The notes below the pieces were generated by a model that was not told the origin of the DNA, did no database searches, and saw nothing but the letters and a program-made list of their open reading frames with translations. From contig NZ_CABHMS010000009.1 of the NCBI RefSeq assembly GCF_902167635.1, positions 1 to 64,000 of the forward strand: a DNA stretch of 64,000 nucleotides. The letters run 5' to 3'. Both the position numbers and the translations under genes were made by a program. Source of the stretch: Chitinophaga vietnamensis. GTDB lineage: Bacteria > Bacteroidota > Bacteroidia > Chitinophagales > Chitinophagaceae. Positions 45,451 to 55,101 of this stretch are shown piece after piece (within the stretch, counting starts at the first letter, position 1; the number at the start of each line of letters is the position of its first letter).

Positions 45451-46926
45451 TTAGTAGGCGCGGGCAAAGAGCACTCTTTGTGTGGAGGGCTTACCACTGA
45501 GGATACAAGTGCCGGCTTCCTGCGGATTGTTCAGCGGGATGCAGCGGATCGTTGCTTTGGTGCGTTCCTTGATCTGTTCTTCGGTTTCGGCGGTACCATC
45601 CCAGTGGGCAGATACGAAGCCGCCTTTCTCATCCAGTATTTTCACGAACTCGTCGAAGCTGTCTGCTTTCGTGATGTTGGCATCGCGGAAAGTTTTTGCT
45701 TTGGTGAAGAGGTTTTGCTGGATCTCGTCGAGGAGCTGCTGGATACGGGCAGGGAGGCCATCGAGCGAGAGGCTCATTTTCTCTTTCGTATCGCGGCGGG
45801 CTACTTCGGCAACGTTGTTTTCGATATCTCTTGCGCCGATAGCGATGCGAACGGGTACGCCTTTCATTTCATATTCGGCAAATTTCCATCCCGGGCGGTT
45901 ATTATCGGAATCGTCATATCTAACGCTGACGCCTAAACGCTTCAGTTCTTCTACGATGCCTTTCACTTTTTCATCGATGGCAGTTTTCTGATCGGCGCCT
46001 TTGTAGATGGGCACGATCACTACTTGCAGCGGCGCGATACGGGGTGGCAGTACCAGTCCCTCGTCATCGCTGTGCACCATGATGAGCGCGCCGATGAGGC
46101 GGGTGGATACGCCCCAGGAGGTAGCCCATACGTAATCGAGTTTGTTTTCCTTGTTGGAGAACTGCACATCGAATGCTTTGGCGAAGTTCTGTCCGAGGAA
46201 GTGGGAAGTGCCGGCCTGCAGGGCTTTCCCGTCCTGCATGAGTGCTTCCACGCAATAGGTTTCTACGGCGCCGGCGAATCTTTCGCTGGGCGATTTCACG
46301 CCTTTGATCACGGGCACGGCCATGTATTGTTCGGCGAAGTCGGCGTATACATCGAGCATCTGTTCTGTTTCGGCGATGGCTTCCTCGGCGGTGGCATGGG
46401 CGGTGTGGCCTTCCTGCCAGAGGAATTCGGCGGTGCGGAGGAACAGGCGGGTGCGCATTTCCCAGCGTACTACGTTGGCCCATTGGTTCACGAGAACGGG
46501 AAGATCGCGGTACGATTGTATCCAGTCTTTATAAGTATTCCAGATGATGGTTTCAGAAGTAGGGCGAACGATGAGTTCTTCTTCCAGTTTGGCTTCGGGG
46601 TCTACGATCACGCCATGGCCATCCGGATCATTTTTGAGGCGGTAGTGGGTTACTACTGCGCATTCCTTGGCGAAGCCTTCCACGTGGGCGGCTTCTTTAC
46701 TGAGGAAGCTTTTGGGGATGAACAGCGGGAAGTAAGCGTTCTGGTGGCCGGTGTCTTTGAATTTGCGGTCCAGTACGTCGCGCATGGCTTCCCAGAGGGC
46801 GAAGCCATAAGGTTTGATGACCATACATCCTCTTACGGCAGAGTAATCTGCCAGGCCGCCTTTCAGCACCAGGTCATTATACCATTTTGCATAATCTTCC
46901 GAACGGGCGGTGATCTTTTTACTCAT
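45451..46926 (-). CDS. proS: Proline--tRNA ligase (archaeal/eukaryal-type, short form)
   Basis: A 491-residue class II aminoacyl-tRNA synthetase that charges tRNA-Pro. KYWYNDL-like start region ([19 protein letters not shown]), motif 2 in [23 protein letters not shown], and the HXGH-type class II core in the middle support it. It lacks the editing insertion of the long bacterial ProS and ends in the RAY tyrosine typical of this type, where the C-terminus folds into the active site. Monocistronic. Confidence 0.95.
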   Translation of the reverse strand: MSKKITARSEDYAKWYNDLVLKGGLADYSAVRGCMVIKPYGFALWEAMRDVLDRKFKDTGHQNAYFPLFIPKSFLSKEAAHVEGFAKECAVVTHYRLKNDPDGHGVIVDPEAKLEEELIVRPTSETIIWNTYKDWIQSYRDLPVLVNQWANVVRWEMRTRLFLRTAEFLWQEGHTAHATAEEAIAETEQMLDVYADFAEQYMAVPVIKGVKSPSERFAGAVETYCVEALMQDGKALQAGTSHFLGQNFAKAFDVQFSNKENKLDYVWATSWGVSTRLIGALIMVHSDDEGLVLPPRIAPLQVVIVPIYKGADQKTAIDEKVKGIVEELKRLGVSVRYDDSDNNRPGWKFAEYEMKGVPVRIAIGARDIENNVAEVARRDTKEKMSLSLDGLPARIQQLLDEIQQNLFTKAKTFRDANITKADSFDEFVKILDEKGGFVSAHWDGTAETEEQIKERTKATIRCIPLNNPQEAGTCILSGKPSTQRVLFARAY

Positions 46927-47133
46927 AAAAAATTATCAGATTTATATATTACTGTTTTCCAGCTATTAAGCCCTTAATTTATCCAGCAAAAATTAATCGT
47001 ATTCTAACCAGCTTATATTAGTTATTGGCTTAATTTTTGCCCTGATATTTAAAAAGAAAATGCTACAAACCTACATGAAAATCATAAAGGTGCAAATAGT
47101 TCGTTTAAAATAAATGGTTGAACTTTACTATTG

Positions 47134-47141
47134 TAACTTTG
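47134..47141 (+). promoter_or_regulatory. TAnnTTTG -7 element for the Gly/Tyr-rich lipoprotein gene
   Basis: TAACTTTG, 65 bases upstream of the ATG, in the 280-base divergent gap after proS. Nothing else is evident in that gap. Confidence 0.45.
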
Positions 47142-47206
47142 TAGCAATGAAATCCGTTAAAATACAGTAAATTTACCATACAGATCACGCAAAAAATATA
47201 TTTCAA

Positions 47207-48223
47207 ATGAAGCCTATACTATATACATGCACATTAGCCGGCCTGCTCGCATTAGGAGCCTGCTCCAGTGCGTATAAGACCGCTTCCACACCGGATGATG
47301 TGTATTATTCTCCACGTCAGCAGCAAAATGCCTATGCGAGGAATGATGGCTCCAATGGCAATTCCCGCCAGGATGATAACTCCTACTACACCAGTACTGC
47401 AGCAGCTGATGAAGATGGCGGCACTTACGTAACGTACCAGGATGAGGACCAGGGCGATTATGCGCGCAGACTGGACCGCTTCAGCAGCACCAGCAAATAT
47501 TCCGGCGATTACTGGGATGGTTATAATTCTCCCAACGTATATATCAACAGTTATTATGGCATGAGCCCGTACAGCAGCATTGGCTGGGGTTACAGCCCTT
47601 ACTGGGGTTCTTCCTTCAGCCTGGGTCTTGGCTTTGGCTGGGGCGGCGGCTGGTACGGTAGCCCCTGGGGCTACTACGGTGGCGGCTGGGGCTGGCCTTA
47701 TTACGGCTACTATAACCCCTACTACTACAATCCTTACTACAGCTACTATCCCGGCGGATACTGGGGCCATGGCGGCTACTGGGGCGGCGGCGGTTGGTAC
47801 AGCCGTCCAACTGTGTATGGTCCGGTGAGAAGAAATAATGACCGAATCATCAACAGTGGCAACACCGGCGGTGGCAGCGGTACCGGCGGCGGCGGTTATG
47901 TTCGTCCTTCACGCGGCGGCGTACAACCGATCGGCGGTAACAATGGCGGTTATGTGAACCCGGCATCCGGCAACGACAGGCCACGCAGAATATTTGCACC
48001 TTCCAGCTCTGAAAGGCCCATGATCTCCAGACCTGCCAATGGCGGCGGATGGAACGGCGGCAACAACAACGGCGGTTATTCCCGTCCTTCCAGGGTAGAA
48101 TATTCCAGACCATCCAACCCGGCGCCGAGCTATTCTCCTCCTCCCAGCTCCGGCGGCTCCCGCATCAATAGCGGCGGCGGTGGCGGCGGCGGATACTCCC
48201 ATCCTTCGAGAGGTGGCCGTTAA
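47207..48223 (+). CDS. Gly/Tyr/Trp-rich repetitive lipoprotein
   Basis: A 338-residue lipoprotein (LGAC, Cys19). After a polar Gln/Asn/Asp-rich part (20-100), residues 105-200 are dominated by Tyr, Gly, Trp and Pro (runs such as GWGYSPYWG and YYNPYYYNPYY). The rest is Gly/Asn/Ser/Pro-rich with repeated YSRPSR and GGGG. Low-complexity aromatic-glycine proteins of this kind are likely surface-exposed and may form adhesive or matrix-like assemblies. No homologue with known function is recognised. A strong terminator follows it. Confidence 0.8.
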   Translation: MKPILYTCTLAGLLALGACSSAYKTASTPDDVYYSPRQQQNAYARNDGSNGNSRQDDNSYYTSTAAADEDGGTYVTYQDEDQGDYARRLDRFSSTSKYSGDYWDGYNSPNVYINSYYGMSPYSSIGWGYSPYWGSSFSLGLGFGWGGGWYGSPWGYYGGGWGWPYYGYYNPYYYNPYYSYYPGGYWGHGGYWGGGGWYSRPTVYGPVRRNNDRIINSGNTGGGSGTGGGGYVRPSRGGVQPIGGNNGGYVNPASGNDRPRRIFAPSSSERPMISRPANGGGWNGGNNNGGYSRPSRVEYSRPSNPAPSYSPPPSSGGSRINSGGGGGGGYSHPSRGGR

Positions 48224-48240
48224 TAAAAGATCTTTACAAG

Positions 48241-48275
48241 ATAAGCGTAGCCTAAAAAACTACGCTTATTTTTTA
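48241..48275 (+). terminator. Rho-independent terminator
   Basis: A 10-bp stem (ataagcgtag / ctacgcttat) with a 9-base loop followed by a run of T, 17 bases after the lipoprotein stop. Confidence 0.9.
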
Positions 48276-48380
48276 ACCCTCATACGAATTACGTACCAGC
48301 AAACGTTTTAGCCACGAGAACACCATGTAGCCCGCACTTCATACCTTGCAGGCACTTCTCATCTTTTTAAGATACTTGAT

Positions 48381-49961
48381 ATGATTAAAAGAATTTATCC
48401 TCTTTTAGGAGGTCTGTTATTTTCCGTTTCAGCGATGGCGCAGAGCAGCTCAGATGCCTTGTTACTGTCTAACCAACAGCCCAGCGGAACCGCGAGAACA
48501 CAGGCTCTCGGAGGCGCATCTGTAGGATTGGGAGGTGACTATTCCTCCGCATACACCAACCCGGCCGGTATTGCCATGTTCAAGACTGGCGAATTCCTGA
48601 TCTCCGCCGGCGTAGGCATTTCGAATAACAAGTCGTCCTATCTCGGCAACAGCAGCCTGGATAATAGCGGCAGCCGCACGAACTTCCAGTTGCCTAACGT
48701 AGGCGTGATCTTCGCCACCAACAAAGGCAGCGGGCCGAGTTCCTGGAACAATATCACCTTTTCACTGGGCATGAACCGCCTGGCGAATTACAATAATAAA
48801 TTCGCCTTTGCAGGTCACAATACCAAAAGCTCCATCACCGACAGCTGGCTGGACGCGATGAGCGGACAAACGATAGATTATATCAAAACCCGCATGCCGC
48901 TGGATGGCGGCCTCGCTTTCGGCACCGGCGTGATCGATACCATGACCACCGCCGGCAGCCTTAACCTCATCAGCCTGGCCACGCCAGACCGTACTTTCGG
49001 CGGCCCGATCACCATACAACAACGCGGTACCGTGACCACAGAAGGCGGCCTTAATGAATATAATTTCGCTATCGGCGGCAACTATGGCGACCGCCTCTAC
49101 ATCGGCGCAGCCATCTCCCTGCCGAGCGTGAACTATAAAGAAACCACTTCCATCTCGGAAGATGATGCCACCGGCAACAAGAACAACTATTTCAGCTATC
49201 TCGATTATAACCTCTACCTGAAACGCACCGGTTTGGGTATCGGCGCAAAAGTAGGCGTACTCTATAAATTCACGGATCGCCTCAGAGTAGGCGGCGCGAT
49301 ACATACGCCAGTTTATTACTCCCTGCACGACAGCTATTCAGCAGACCTGACAGCTAATACAGAAAATTATTTCAACCCGCCTAACCAGGATATCACCGTT
49401 CGCTCCAGCGATGTAGGCGGTAATGCGGAATATGATTTCAACATCACCACGCCCTGGCGCTTCATGGGCGGCGCTTCTTACTTCATCGGCAATATCAAAG
49501 ATCCGAAAGCCGTACAAGGCTTTATCACGGCCGATTATGAATACGTGAACCAGGGCTCCAGTAAATTCCGGATCAGCGATGATAAAAATTTTGAGAGAAC
49601 GCTCAACAGTAATGTGAGCAATTTATACCAGGGCGTCTCCAACCTGAAAGTGGGCGCTGAAATCAAGTTCGCCACCTTCCTGGCTGCCAGAGCGGGTTTT
49701 GCTTACTATGGCAACCCATACACCAGCGATGCCTATAACCGCGATATCAACAACAGCACCGTAGATGCCTCCCGCAAGATCTACAGCGGCGGCCTGGGCT
49801 TCCGTAACAAAGGGCTGTACGTTGATCTTACCTACAGCTATGCGCAAGGTAAAGACAGATACCATCCTTACACCACGCAGCAGGCGGCCCTTACGCCTCC
49901 TCCGGCTACCATGGACTTCACCAGAAGCAATATCATGTTGACCATGGGACTGAAGTTTTAA
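48381..49961 (+). CDS. OmpP1/FadL-like outer membrane transport protein
   Basis: A 526-residue outer membrane barrel. A signal peptide (SVSAMAQ) is followed by the family's N-terminal motif TARTQALGGASVGLGGDYSSAYTNPAG, which resembles FadL and also the PorV-like group. Alternating beta strands continue to a terminal MGLKF. FadL-type proteins take up hydrophobic compounds through a lateral opening. Substrate unknown. Its TAA stop forms part of the next hairpin. Confidence 0.85.
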   Translation: MIKRIYPLLGGLLFSVSAMAQSSSDALLLSNQQPSGTARTQALGGASVGLGGDYSSAYTNPAGIAMFKTGEFLISAGVGISNNKSSYLGNSSLDNSGSRTNFQLPNVGVIFATNKGSGPSSWNNITFSLGMNRLANYNNKFAFAGHNTKSSITDSWLDAMSGQTIDYIKTRMPLDGGLAFGTGVIDTMTTAGSLNLISLATPDRTFGGPITIQQRGTVTTEGGLNEYNFAIGGNYGDRLYIGAAISLPSVNYKETTSISEDDATGNKNNYFSYLDYNLYLKRTGLGIGAKVGVLYKFTDRLRVGGAIHTPVYYSLHDSYSADLTANTENYFNPPNQDITVRSSDVGGNAEYDFNITTPWRFMGGASYFIGNIKDPKAVQGFITADYEYVNQGSSKFRISDDKNFERTLNSNVSNLYQGVSNLKVGAEIKFATFLAARAGFAYYGNPYTSDAYNRDINNSTVDASRKIYSGGLGFRNKGLYVDLTYSYAQGKDRYHPYTTQQAALTPPPATMDFTRSNIMLTMGLKF

Positions 49962-50046
49962 TAATTACGGATTACGAATTAATAATTACGGCCCACTGTG
50001 TGTACACAGTGGGCCGTAATTATTAATTCGTAATCCGTAATTATTA
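49959..50046. repeat. Perfect 42-bp stem hairpin, second copy of the aattacgg element
   Basis: Arms of 42 bases starting taataattacggattacg are exact complements around a 4-base loop. The left arm includes the stop codon of the FadL-like gene. The outer 34 bases are shared with the element at 20748-20831. Here it separates two genes on the same strand. Confidence 0.95.
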
Positions 50047-50074
50047 TATAACATAGTCACGTTTTTATCTTTAT

Positions 50075-50101
50075 TAATTTTGCCTATCTTCATTAACTTT
50101 G
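50075..50101 (+). promoter_or_regulatory. Two TAnnTTTG elements upstream of the ECF sigma gene
   Basis: TAATTTTG (50075-50082) and TAACTTTG (50094-50101) lie 46 and 27 bases before the sigma factor ATG. They match the housekeeping -7 consensus. Confidence 0.45.
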
Positions 50102-50128
50102 GTTATCGCGAAACACAAGTAGATCCAC

Positions 50129-50695
50129 ATGGTTACGCTGTTCAATAGTGCTGATATTGCTGCATTTGACGCTATCTATCACCAGTACCATCATGCGGTA
50201 TTCAAGAATATATACAAACTGGTGTTACAACAGGAGGCGGCAGAAGATATTCTGCAAGAGGTGTTCCTGGCCTTATGGAACAACCGCCATAAACCAGGCC
50301 TGATGGCCGATGCAGGCGGCTGGCTGTTTGTGGTGAGCTATAATAAATCCATCCAGTACCTGAAGAACAGCGCCCGCGAAAAGCGGCTGCTGGCGGAACA
50401 TCCAGCGCTACCCGCCTTTACAGAAGAAAACCAGCCATCGCTTGAAGAGTTGCAATTGCATCTCATCAATGATGCCATCGAAAAATTATCTCCCCGGAAA
50501 AAAATGATCTTCCGCCTGTGCCGCCAGGAAGGTAAAACAACTGCCGAAGCAGCGGCTGTTTTAGGCATCTCTCCATATACTGCTAAAGAATATCTGCAGG
50601 CAGCCACTCATTTCATCAGGGCTTACATTGCCTCTCAACAGGCCACTGCATCGGTTTCCAGCCTCTTGTTGCTCACCATCTACCTGCAAAAGTAA
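50129..50695 (+). CDS. ECF-type RNA polymerase sigma factor
   Basis: A 188-residue extracytoplasmic-function sigma factor. Region 2 spans about 10-75 (YKLVLQQEAAEDILQEVFLALW, then GWLFVVSYNKSIQYL). Region 4 spans about 115-170 (LSPRKKMIFRLCRQEGKTTAEAAAVLGIS) with its helix-turn-helix. It is followed after 71 bases by a FecR-type anti-sigma gene and a SusC/SusD pair, the classical cell-surface signalling layout in Bacteroidota. A hydrophobic C-terminal tail (VSSLLLLTIYLQ) is typical of this subgroup. Confidence 0.93.
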   Translation: MVTLFNSADIAAFDAIYHQYHHAVFKNIYKLVLQQEAAEDILQEVFLALWNNRHKPGLMADAGGWLFVVSYNKSIQYLKNSAREKRLLAEHPALPAFTEENQPSLEELQLHLINDAIEKLSPRKKMIFRLCRQEGKTTAEAAAVLGISPYTAKEYLQAATHFIRAYIASQQATASVSSLLLLTIYLQK

Positions 50696-50766
50696 GCGGC
50701 TTAATAATTTAGTAACACCGCCTGCCCCCTCTTTTACCTCGTCTTTCAGTTTTTATAGATGAAAGC

Positions 50767-51765
50767 ATGGAACAGATCAATTTATTATTAGCGCAGATAA
50801 GGGCTGGCAATGCCGCCGCCGCCGATATTGAACGGCTGGAAGAGATGATACGCCAGGAGCAAGACGCTCCCCTGCGGCAGGAGCTGCGTGCAGCCTTCGA
50901 CGAGGCCCTTGCCACCCGTGAGCAAGTGCTTACGCCGGAACAAACGGCTGCCATGCTCCAACGCTTGCATGCCAGCATCGGTGCGCCACAACAGTTGCGG
51001 CCTATATGGTCAGGACTCCTACGTATTGCTGTAGCAGCAGCCGTGCTACTCATCGCCGGTGTGACCACCCTGATGATCCTGCAACGTATGGATCGCCGGA
51101 AAGCGGCCACCATAGCGCAAGCAACGAATCGCATCAGCAACCAGGGCGATAAAATAAAAGTGATCACCCTTTCCGACAGCTCCGTGGTGCGGCTGGCCCC
51201 CGGCAGTACGCTCTCCTGGCAAACGCCGCGCAATATGACGCTGACAGGCAAAGCCGATTTCAGCGTGCAGGCCAACGAGCAACAGCCTTTCACCGTAGCT
51301 GCCGGCGCCACCACTACTATTGCGCTCGGCACCCGCTTTATTGTGGATGCACAGCAATCCGGCAAAGTGGCCATCAGCCTGGCATCCGGCAAGGTGCGCG
51401 TGCATACCGGCGAAGCCCGGGATGTGTACCTGCAACCCGGTGAACAATGCACGGTGAATACACTTACGCATACCTATGCCGTGCGAAGCGCCAACAGCAC
51501 TGCTGTAAGCGCAGCTGCGGGCAGCAAGCCAGCTGTCAACATAGTCGTGCTATCCTTCAACAACGAAGCGATGGACGGCGTATTACACCAGCTGGAAGCG
51601 CATTTCGGCAAACGCATTCATTATAACGCTACTGATGTCAGTGAACTGTACTTCACCGGCACGGTGCTGAAAAATGATTCACTTAAAAATATCCTTTCGG
51701 CTATATGCGCCATGAATCAGCTCACTATGCGGGCTGCGGGCGACAGTATCGTCATTAGCAGGTAA
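50767..51765 (+). CDS. FecR family anti-sigma factor
   Basis: A 332-residue transmembrane regulator. The cytosolic N-terminus (1-80) would bind the sigma factor, one membrane helix (LLRIAVAAAVLLIAGVTTLMIL) crosses the inner membrane, and the periplasmic FecR domain (about 115-220, with ALGTRFIVDAQ) is followed by a DUF4974 C-terminal domain (about 258-330, VVLSFNNEAMDGVLHQLEAHF). It should hold the sigma factor inactive until its SusC partner signals that substrate is bound. Confidence 0.93.
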   Translation: MEQINLLLAQIRAGNAAAADIERLEEMIRQEQDAPLRQELRAAFDEALATREQVLTPEQTAAMLQRLHASIGAPQQLRPIWSGLLRIAVAAAVLLIAGVTTLMILQRMDRRKAATIAQATNRISNQGDKIKVITLSDSSVVRLAPGSTLSWQTPRNMTLTGKADFSVQANEQQPFTVAAGATTTIALGTRFIVDAQQSGKVAISLASGKVRVHTGEARDVYLQPGEQCTVNTLTHTYAVRSANSTAVSAAAGSKPAVNIVVLSFNNEAMDGVLHQLEAHFGKRIHYNATDVSELYFTGTVLKNDSLKNILSAICAMNQLTMRAAGDSIVISR

Positions 51766-51861
51766 TAAATATCATTCATCGCCGGCGCTGTCACGGCCCA
51801 CATATGTACCGGGTACATGTGAAGGACCGGCTATTCACCAAACTGTTTAAATATCTATCAG

Positions 51862-54800
51862 ATGATCAAACTTTTAAAAGGGTACGCCCGCATTCTTTTA
51901 CTGTTATTGTTTGCGGTGCACAGTTTAGCACAGGAAGCCGTTAAACCCGTGCTGGTAAAGGGAAGCGTTATGAGCGAAGGCGGCGAGCCGCTGATCGGTG
52001 TATCCGTTACCGTTAGACAGCATAACGGCAAGGAAAAGTATAATGCCACCACCAATGAACAAGGCGTTTTCCAGCTGTTGGGACTGAAAGCCGGCGCTGA
52101 ATACGATTTCACTTTCACCTTCATCGGTTATGAGAACAATACCATCAATGGTTTCCGGGTGAAAGAAGGAGAAGGCAACCTCTTGCTGGTAAGAATGAAA
52201 GAGGCCAGTCGCGGCCTGAATGAGCTGGTGGTAGTGGGTTACGGCACCCGTACCAAGAAGGAACTGACAGGCGCCGTTGCTTCCGTGCGTTCCACTGATC
52301 TGAGGCAGCAGGCCGTTACCTCTTTCGATCAGGCGCTGGCGGGCAAGATGGCGGGCATACAGGTGATGCAGACCAATGGCGCACCTGGCGGCAATGTATC
52401 CATCCGCGTACGTGGCGTGGGCTCTATCAGTGCAGGCAACAACCCGCTGTTTGTGATCGATGGCATCCCGGTGACCAATGACACCCGCAATGCCTCTCCC
52501 GGCGTAAACAGCTACCAGCAACCGTTTAACCCCCTGGCGGCCATCAATGTAAATGATATCGCCTCTATTGATGTGCTGAAAGATGCGGCATCCGCCGCCA
52601 TCTACGGTTCCAGAGGATCTACCGGCGTAGTGCTGATCCGCACCAAGCGCGGCGTCGCCGGCAGGATGACTGTGAATTATGATGTGAACTACGGCATTCA
52701 GCAAGTAAACAAACATGTGGATGTGCTTAACGCTTACGACTATGCGAAACTGGTGTATGATGGCCATAACAACGCCTATCTCGACGCCGTGCCCACCGGC
52801 AAGCCCACTGACCCCAATAGCGTGAGGCCGCGCAATCCCTCTACCTGGGTGCCTCCGCAGGTATTACCTTACCTCGAAGGCAAGCCAGGACTGACAAATA
52901 CTGACTGGCAGAAAGAAATTTTCAGATCAGCGCCCATGCAAAGCCACACGCTGAGTATCTCCGGCGGGACAGAGAGTTTGTCGTACTACTTTTCCGGTAA
53001 CTATCTTAACCAGGATGGTATCGTGATCAACAATAACTACAAGCGTTATTCCAGCCGTTTCCGGATCGATGGCGGCAGCAAGAAGTTTCGTTTTGGCGTA
53101 AATATGAATCCATCCTTCACCGACAACCGTGTGGTGAATGCCGAAGGGCCCTGGTTTGCGCCCAACTCCGGCGTGATCGCTTTATCGCTGGGCTATGCGC
53201 CGATCTTCCCGGTATACAATCCTGACGGCACTTTCGCCGACTCGGTGAATGTGTGGGGCTATGGCCAGACCAACCAGCTGAACCCCGTTGCTGTAGCCAC
53301 TTTGATCAAAGACCGGATCAAAAATTTCCGCCTGATGGCTAACGCTTATATGGAGTATGAATTTCTTCCCGGGTTGAAATACAAGATTGCAGCCGGTACA
53401 GATATTAATACTTTCAGGAGAGATTATTACCGTCCTTCCACCCTGCCCTTGCCCGCCGGCACACTGCCTTCCGTGGCTACCGGCTTCTCCAATACCGATC
53501 AATATACCAACTGGCTGATAGAACATACAGTGAGCTATGCGAAAGTATTCGGCAAGCATAAAGTAGATGCCCTGGCAGGTTTTACCGTGCAGAAAGAAAA
53601 CCAGGAGCACAATACTTTAACGGCCACAAATTTCCCGACCGATATTGTAACCACGCTCAATGCAGGGCAGATCAGCGCCGGGGCTTCATCGCAAGAACAA
53701 TGGAGCCTCAACTCATACCTGGCGCGTGTGCAGTATAGTTATGCCGACAAATATTTCCTGACGGGCTCCGTAAGACGCGATGGGTCTTCCCGTTTTGGCA
53801 TCAACAAAAAATGGGCATCTTTCCCCGCCATCTCTGGTGCCTGGCAGGTATCCAACGAGCCTTTCTTCAATAAAAAAATGTTTCTCAGTTCCCTGAAACT
53901 CAGGACCAGCTATGGTTTGACAGGCAACTTCCAGATACCGAACTACGGATCGCTGGCGCAGTTGAGCAATACCAACAGCAATTACATTCTTGGTAACCAG
54001 GTATTGGTAAATGGCGTATCCATCACATCTCCCGCCAATCCCGGCCTTACCTGGGAAAATACATCCAGCTTTGACGCTGGCCTTGAAGCAGGTTTCTTTG
54101 ATGATGTGCTGCAACTCACGCTTGACTTTTATAATTCCAACACTACCAAATTGCTGCTGAACCTCCCGGTGCCAGGCGCTTCCGGCTTCAGCACCTATTT
54201 GCAGAACGTTGGCGCCTTGAATAACCGCGGCGTGGAAATGGCCTTGTCGTGGAACAAGAAGATCAGCAGGGATTGGGCGATAGAAGGCAATGCCAACATT
54301 GCTTTCAACAAGAACAAAGTAACAAAGCTCGGTCCTTCCGGTGCGCCGATCATCGCTACCGGCGGTACCGGTAATGCCTACTTCATCACCAGGATCGGGG
54401 AGCCCATCGGTTCTTATTATCTCTACATCAACGATGGTATTTATAAAGATAAAGCGGACCTGGATGCTTCCGCCAAAACCAGCAATCCTACTTATGTGGG
54501 CGATCTCAAGTTCAGGGATATTAATGGAGATGGAAAGATAGATGCCAGCGACCGGGCCATCATCGGCAGTTTCCAGCCGAAGTATATTTTTGGTTTCAGC
54601 AATACCGTGAGATACAAACAGCTTGATCTGAGCTTCTCGATACAAGGTAGTCAGGGTAACAAGATATTGAACCTCTTCCGCCGTTATATCGCTAATGTGG
54701 AAGGCAATTTCAACAACCTTGCTTTTGTGAAAGATCATTTTGTGTCTCCCGACAATATCGGTGCGGGCTATATCAACCGGGCCAACAGGCTGGCTACGGG

Positions 54801-55083
54801 CGGCAATGGTATTACTTCTTCCTGGCATGTGGAAGATGGCTCCTTTGTGCGCGTGCGCAACATCGCCATCGGTTATAATTTTCCGTCCGCATTGATGACG
54901 CGGCTGCATATGAGCGCTGCGCGCGTGTATGGCGCGGTGCAGAATCCTTTCACCTTCACGAAGTATTCGCTGTTCAACCCGGAAATCAGCAACCGGACTG
55001 ATAATGCGCTGACTGCCGGTGAAGACTATGGCTCTTATCCTCTGGCGCGCACTTATTCTCTCGGACTTAATCTTACTTTCTAA
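51862..55083 (+). CDS. SusC/RagA family TonB-linked outer membrane protein
   Basis: A 1,073-residue importer. Signal peptide (to about residue 24, SLAQ), carboxypeptidase-regulatory-like domain (about 32-120), TonB box and linker (ELVVVGYGTRTKKELTGAV), plug with SIDVLKDAASAAIYGSRGS near 240, and a barrel ending GLNLTF. No N-terminal STN domain is seen, although the upstream sigma/FecR pair suggests surface signalling, so the signalling may use another contact. Paired with SusD 18 bases downstream. Confidence 0.95.
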   Translation: MIKLLKGYARILLLLLFAVHSLAQEAVKPVLVKGSVMSEGGEPLIGVSVTVRQHNGKEKYNATTNEQGVFQLLGLKAGAEYDFTFTFIGYENNTINGFRVKEGEGNLLLVRMKEASRGLNELVVVGYGTRTKKELTGAVASVRSTDLRQQAVTSFDQALAGKMAGIQVMQTNGAPGGNVSIRVRGVGSISAGNNPLFVIDGIPVTNDTRNASPGVNSYQQPFNPLAAINVNDIASIDVLKDAASAAIYGSRGSTGVVLIRTKRGVAGRMTVNYDVNYGIQQVNKHVDVLNAYDYAKLVYDGHNNAYLDAVPTGKPTDPNSVRPRNPSTWVPPQVLPYLEGKPGLTNTDWQKEIFRSAPMQSHTLSISGGTESLSYYFSGNYLNQDGIVINNNYKRYSSRFRIDGGSKKFRFGVNMNPSFTDNRVVNAEGPWFAPNSGVIALSLGYAPIFPVYNPDGTFADSVNVWGYGQTNQLNPVAVATLIKDRIKNFRLMANAYMEYEFLPGLKYKIAAGTDINTFRRDYYRPSTLPLPAGTLPSVATGFSNTDQYTNWLIEHTVSYAKVFGKHKVDALAGFTVQKENQEHNTLTATNFPTDIVTTLNAGQISAGASSQEQWSLNSYLARVQYSYADKYFLTGSVRRDGSSRFGINKKWASFPAISGAWQVSNEPFFNKKMFLSSLKLRTSYGLTGNFQIPNYGSLAQLSNTNSNYILGNQVLVNGVSITSPANPGLTWENTSSFDAGLEAGFFDDVLQLTLDFYNSNTTKLLLNLPVPGASGFSTYLQNVGALNNRGVEMALSWNKKISRDWAIEGNANIAFNKNKVTKLGPSGAPIIATGGTGNAYFITRIGEPIGSYYLYINDGIYKDKADLDASAKTSNPTYVGDLKFRDINGDGKIDASDRAIIGSFQPKYIFGFSNTVRYKQLDLSFSIQGSQGNKILNLFRRYIANVEGNFNNLAFVKDHFVSPDNIGAGYINRANRLATGGNGITSSWHVEDGSFVRVRNIAIGYNFPSALMTRLHMSAARVYGAVQNPFTFTKYSLFNPEISNRTDNALTAGEDYGSYPLARTYSLGLNLTF

Positions 55084-55101
55084 TCCAGCAATCCAAGTAA
55101 T

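Noticed and set aside
47252-47810. Overlapping frames opposite the Gly/Tyr-rich lipoprotein gene
   Set aside because: They are low-complexity mirrors of the repetitive coding strand, which itself has a clean lipobox, promoter and terminator.
15850-50046. CRISPR array formed by the aattacg repeats
   Set aside because: The repeats are 7-8 bases, lie within palindromes at separate loci, and lack regular spacers. No cas genes are present.
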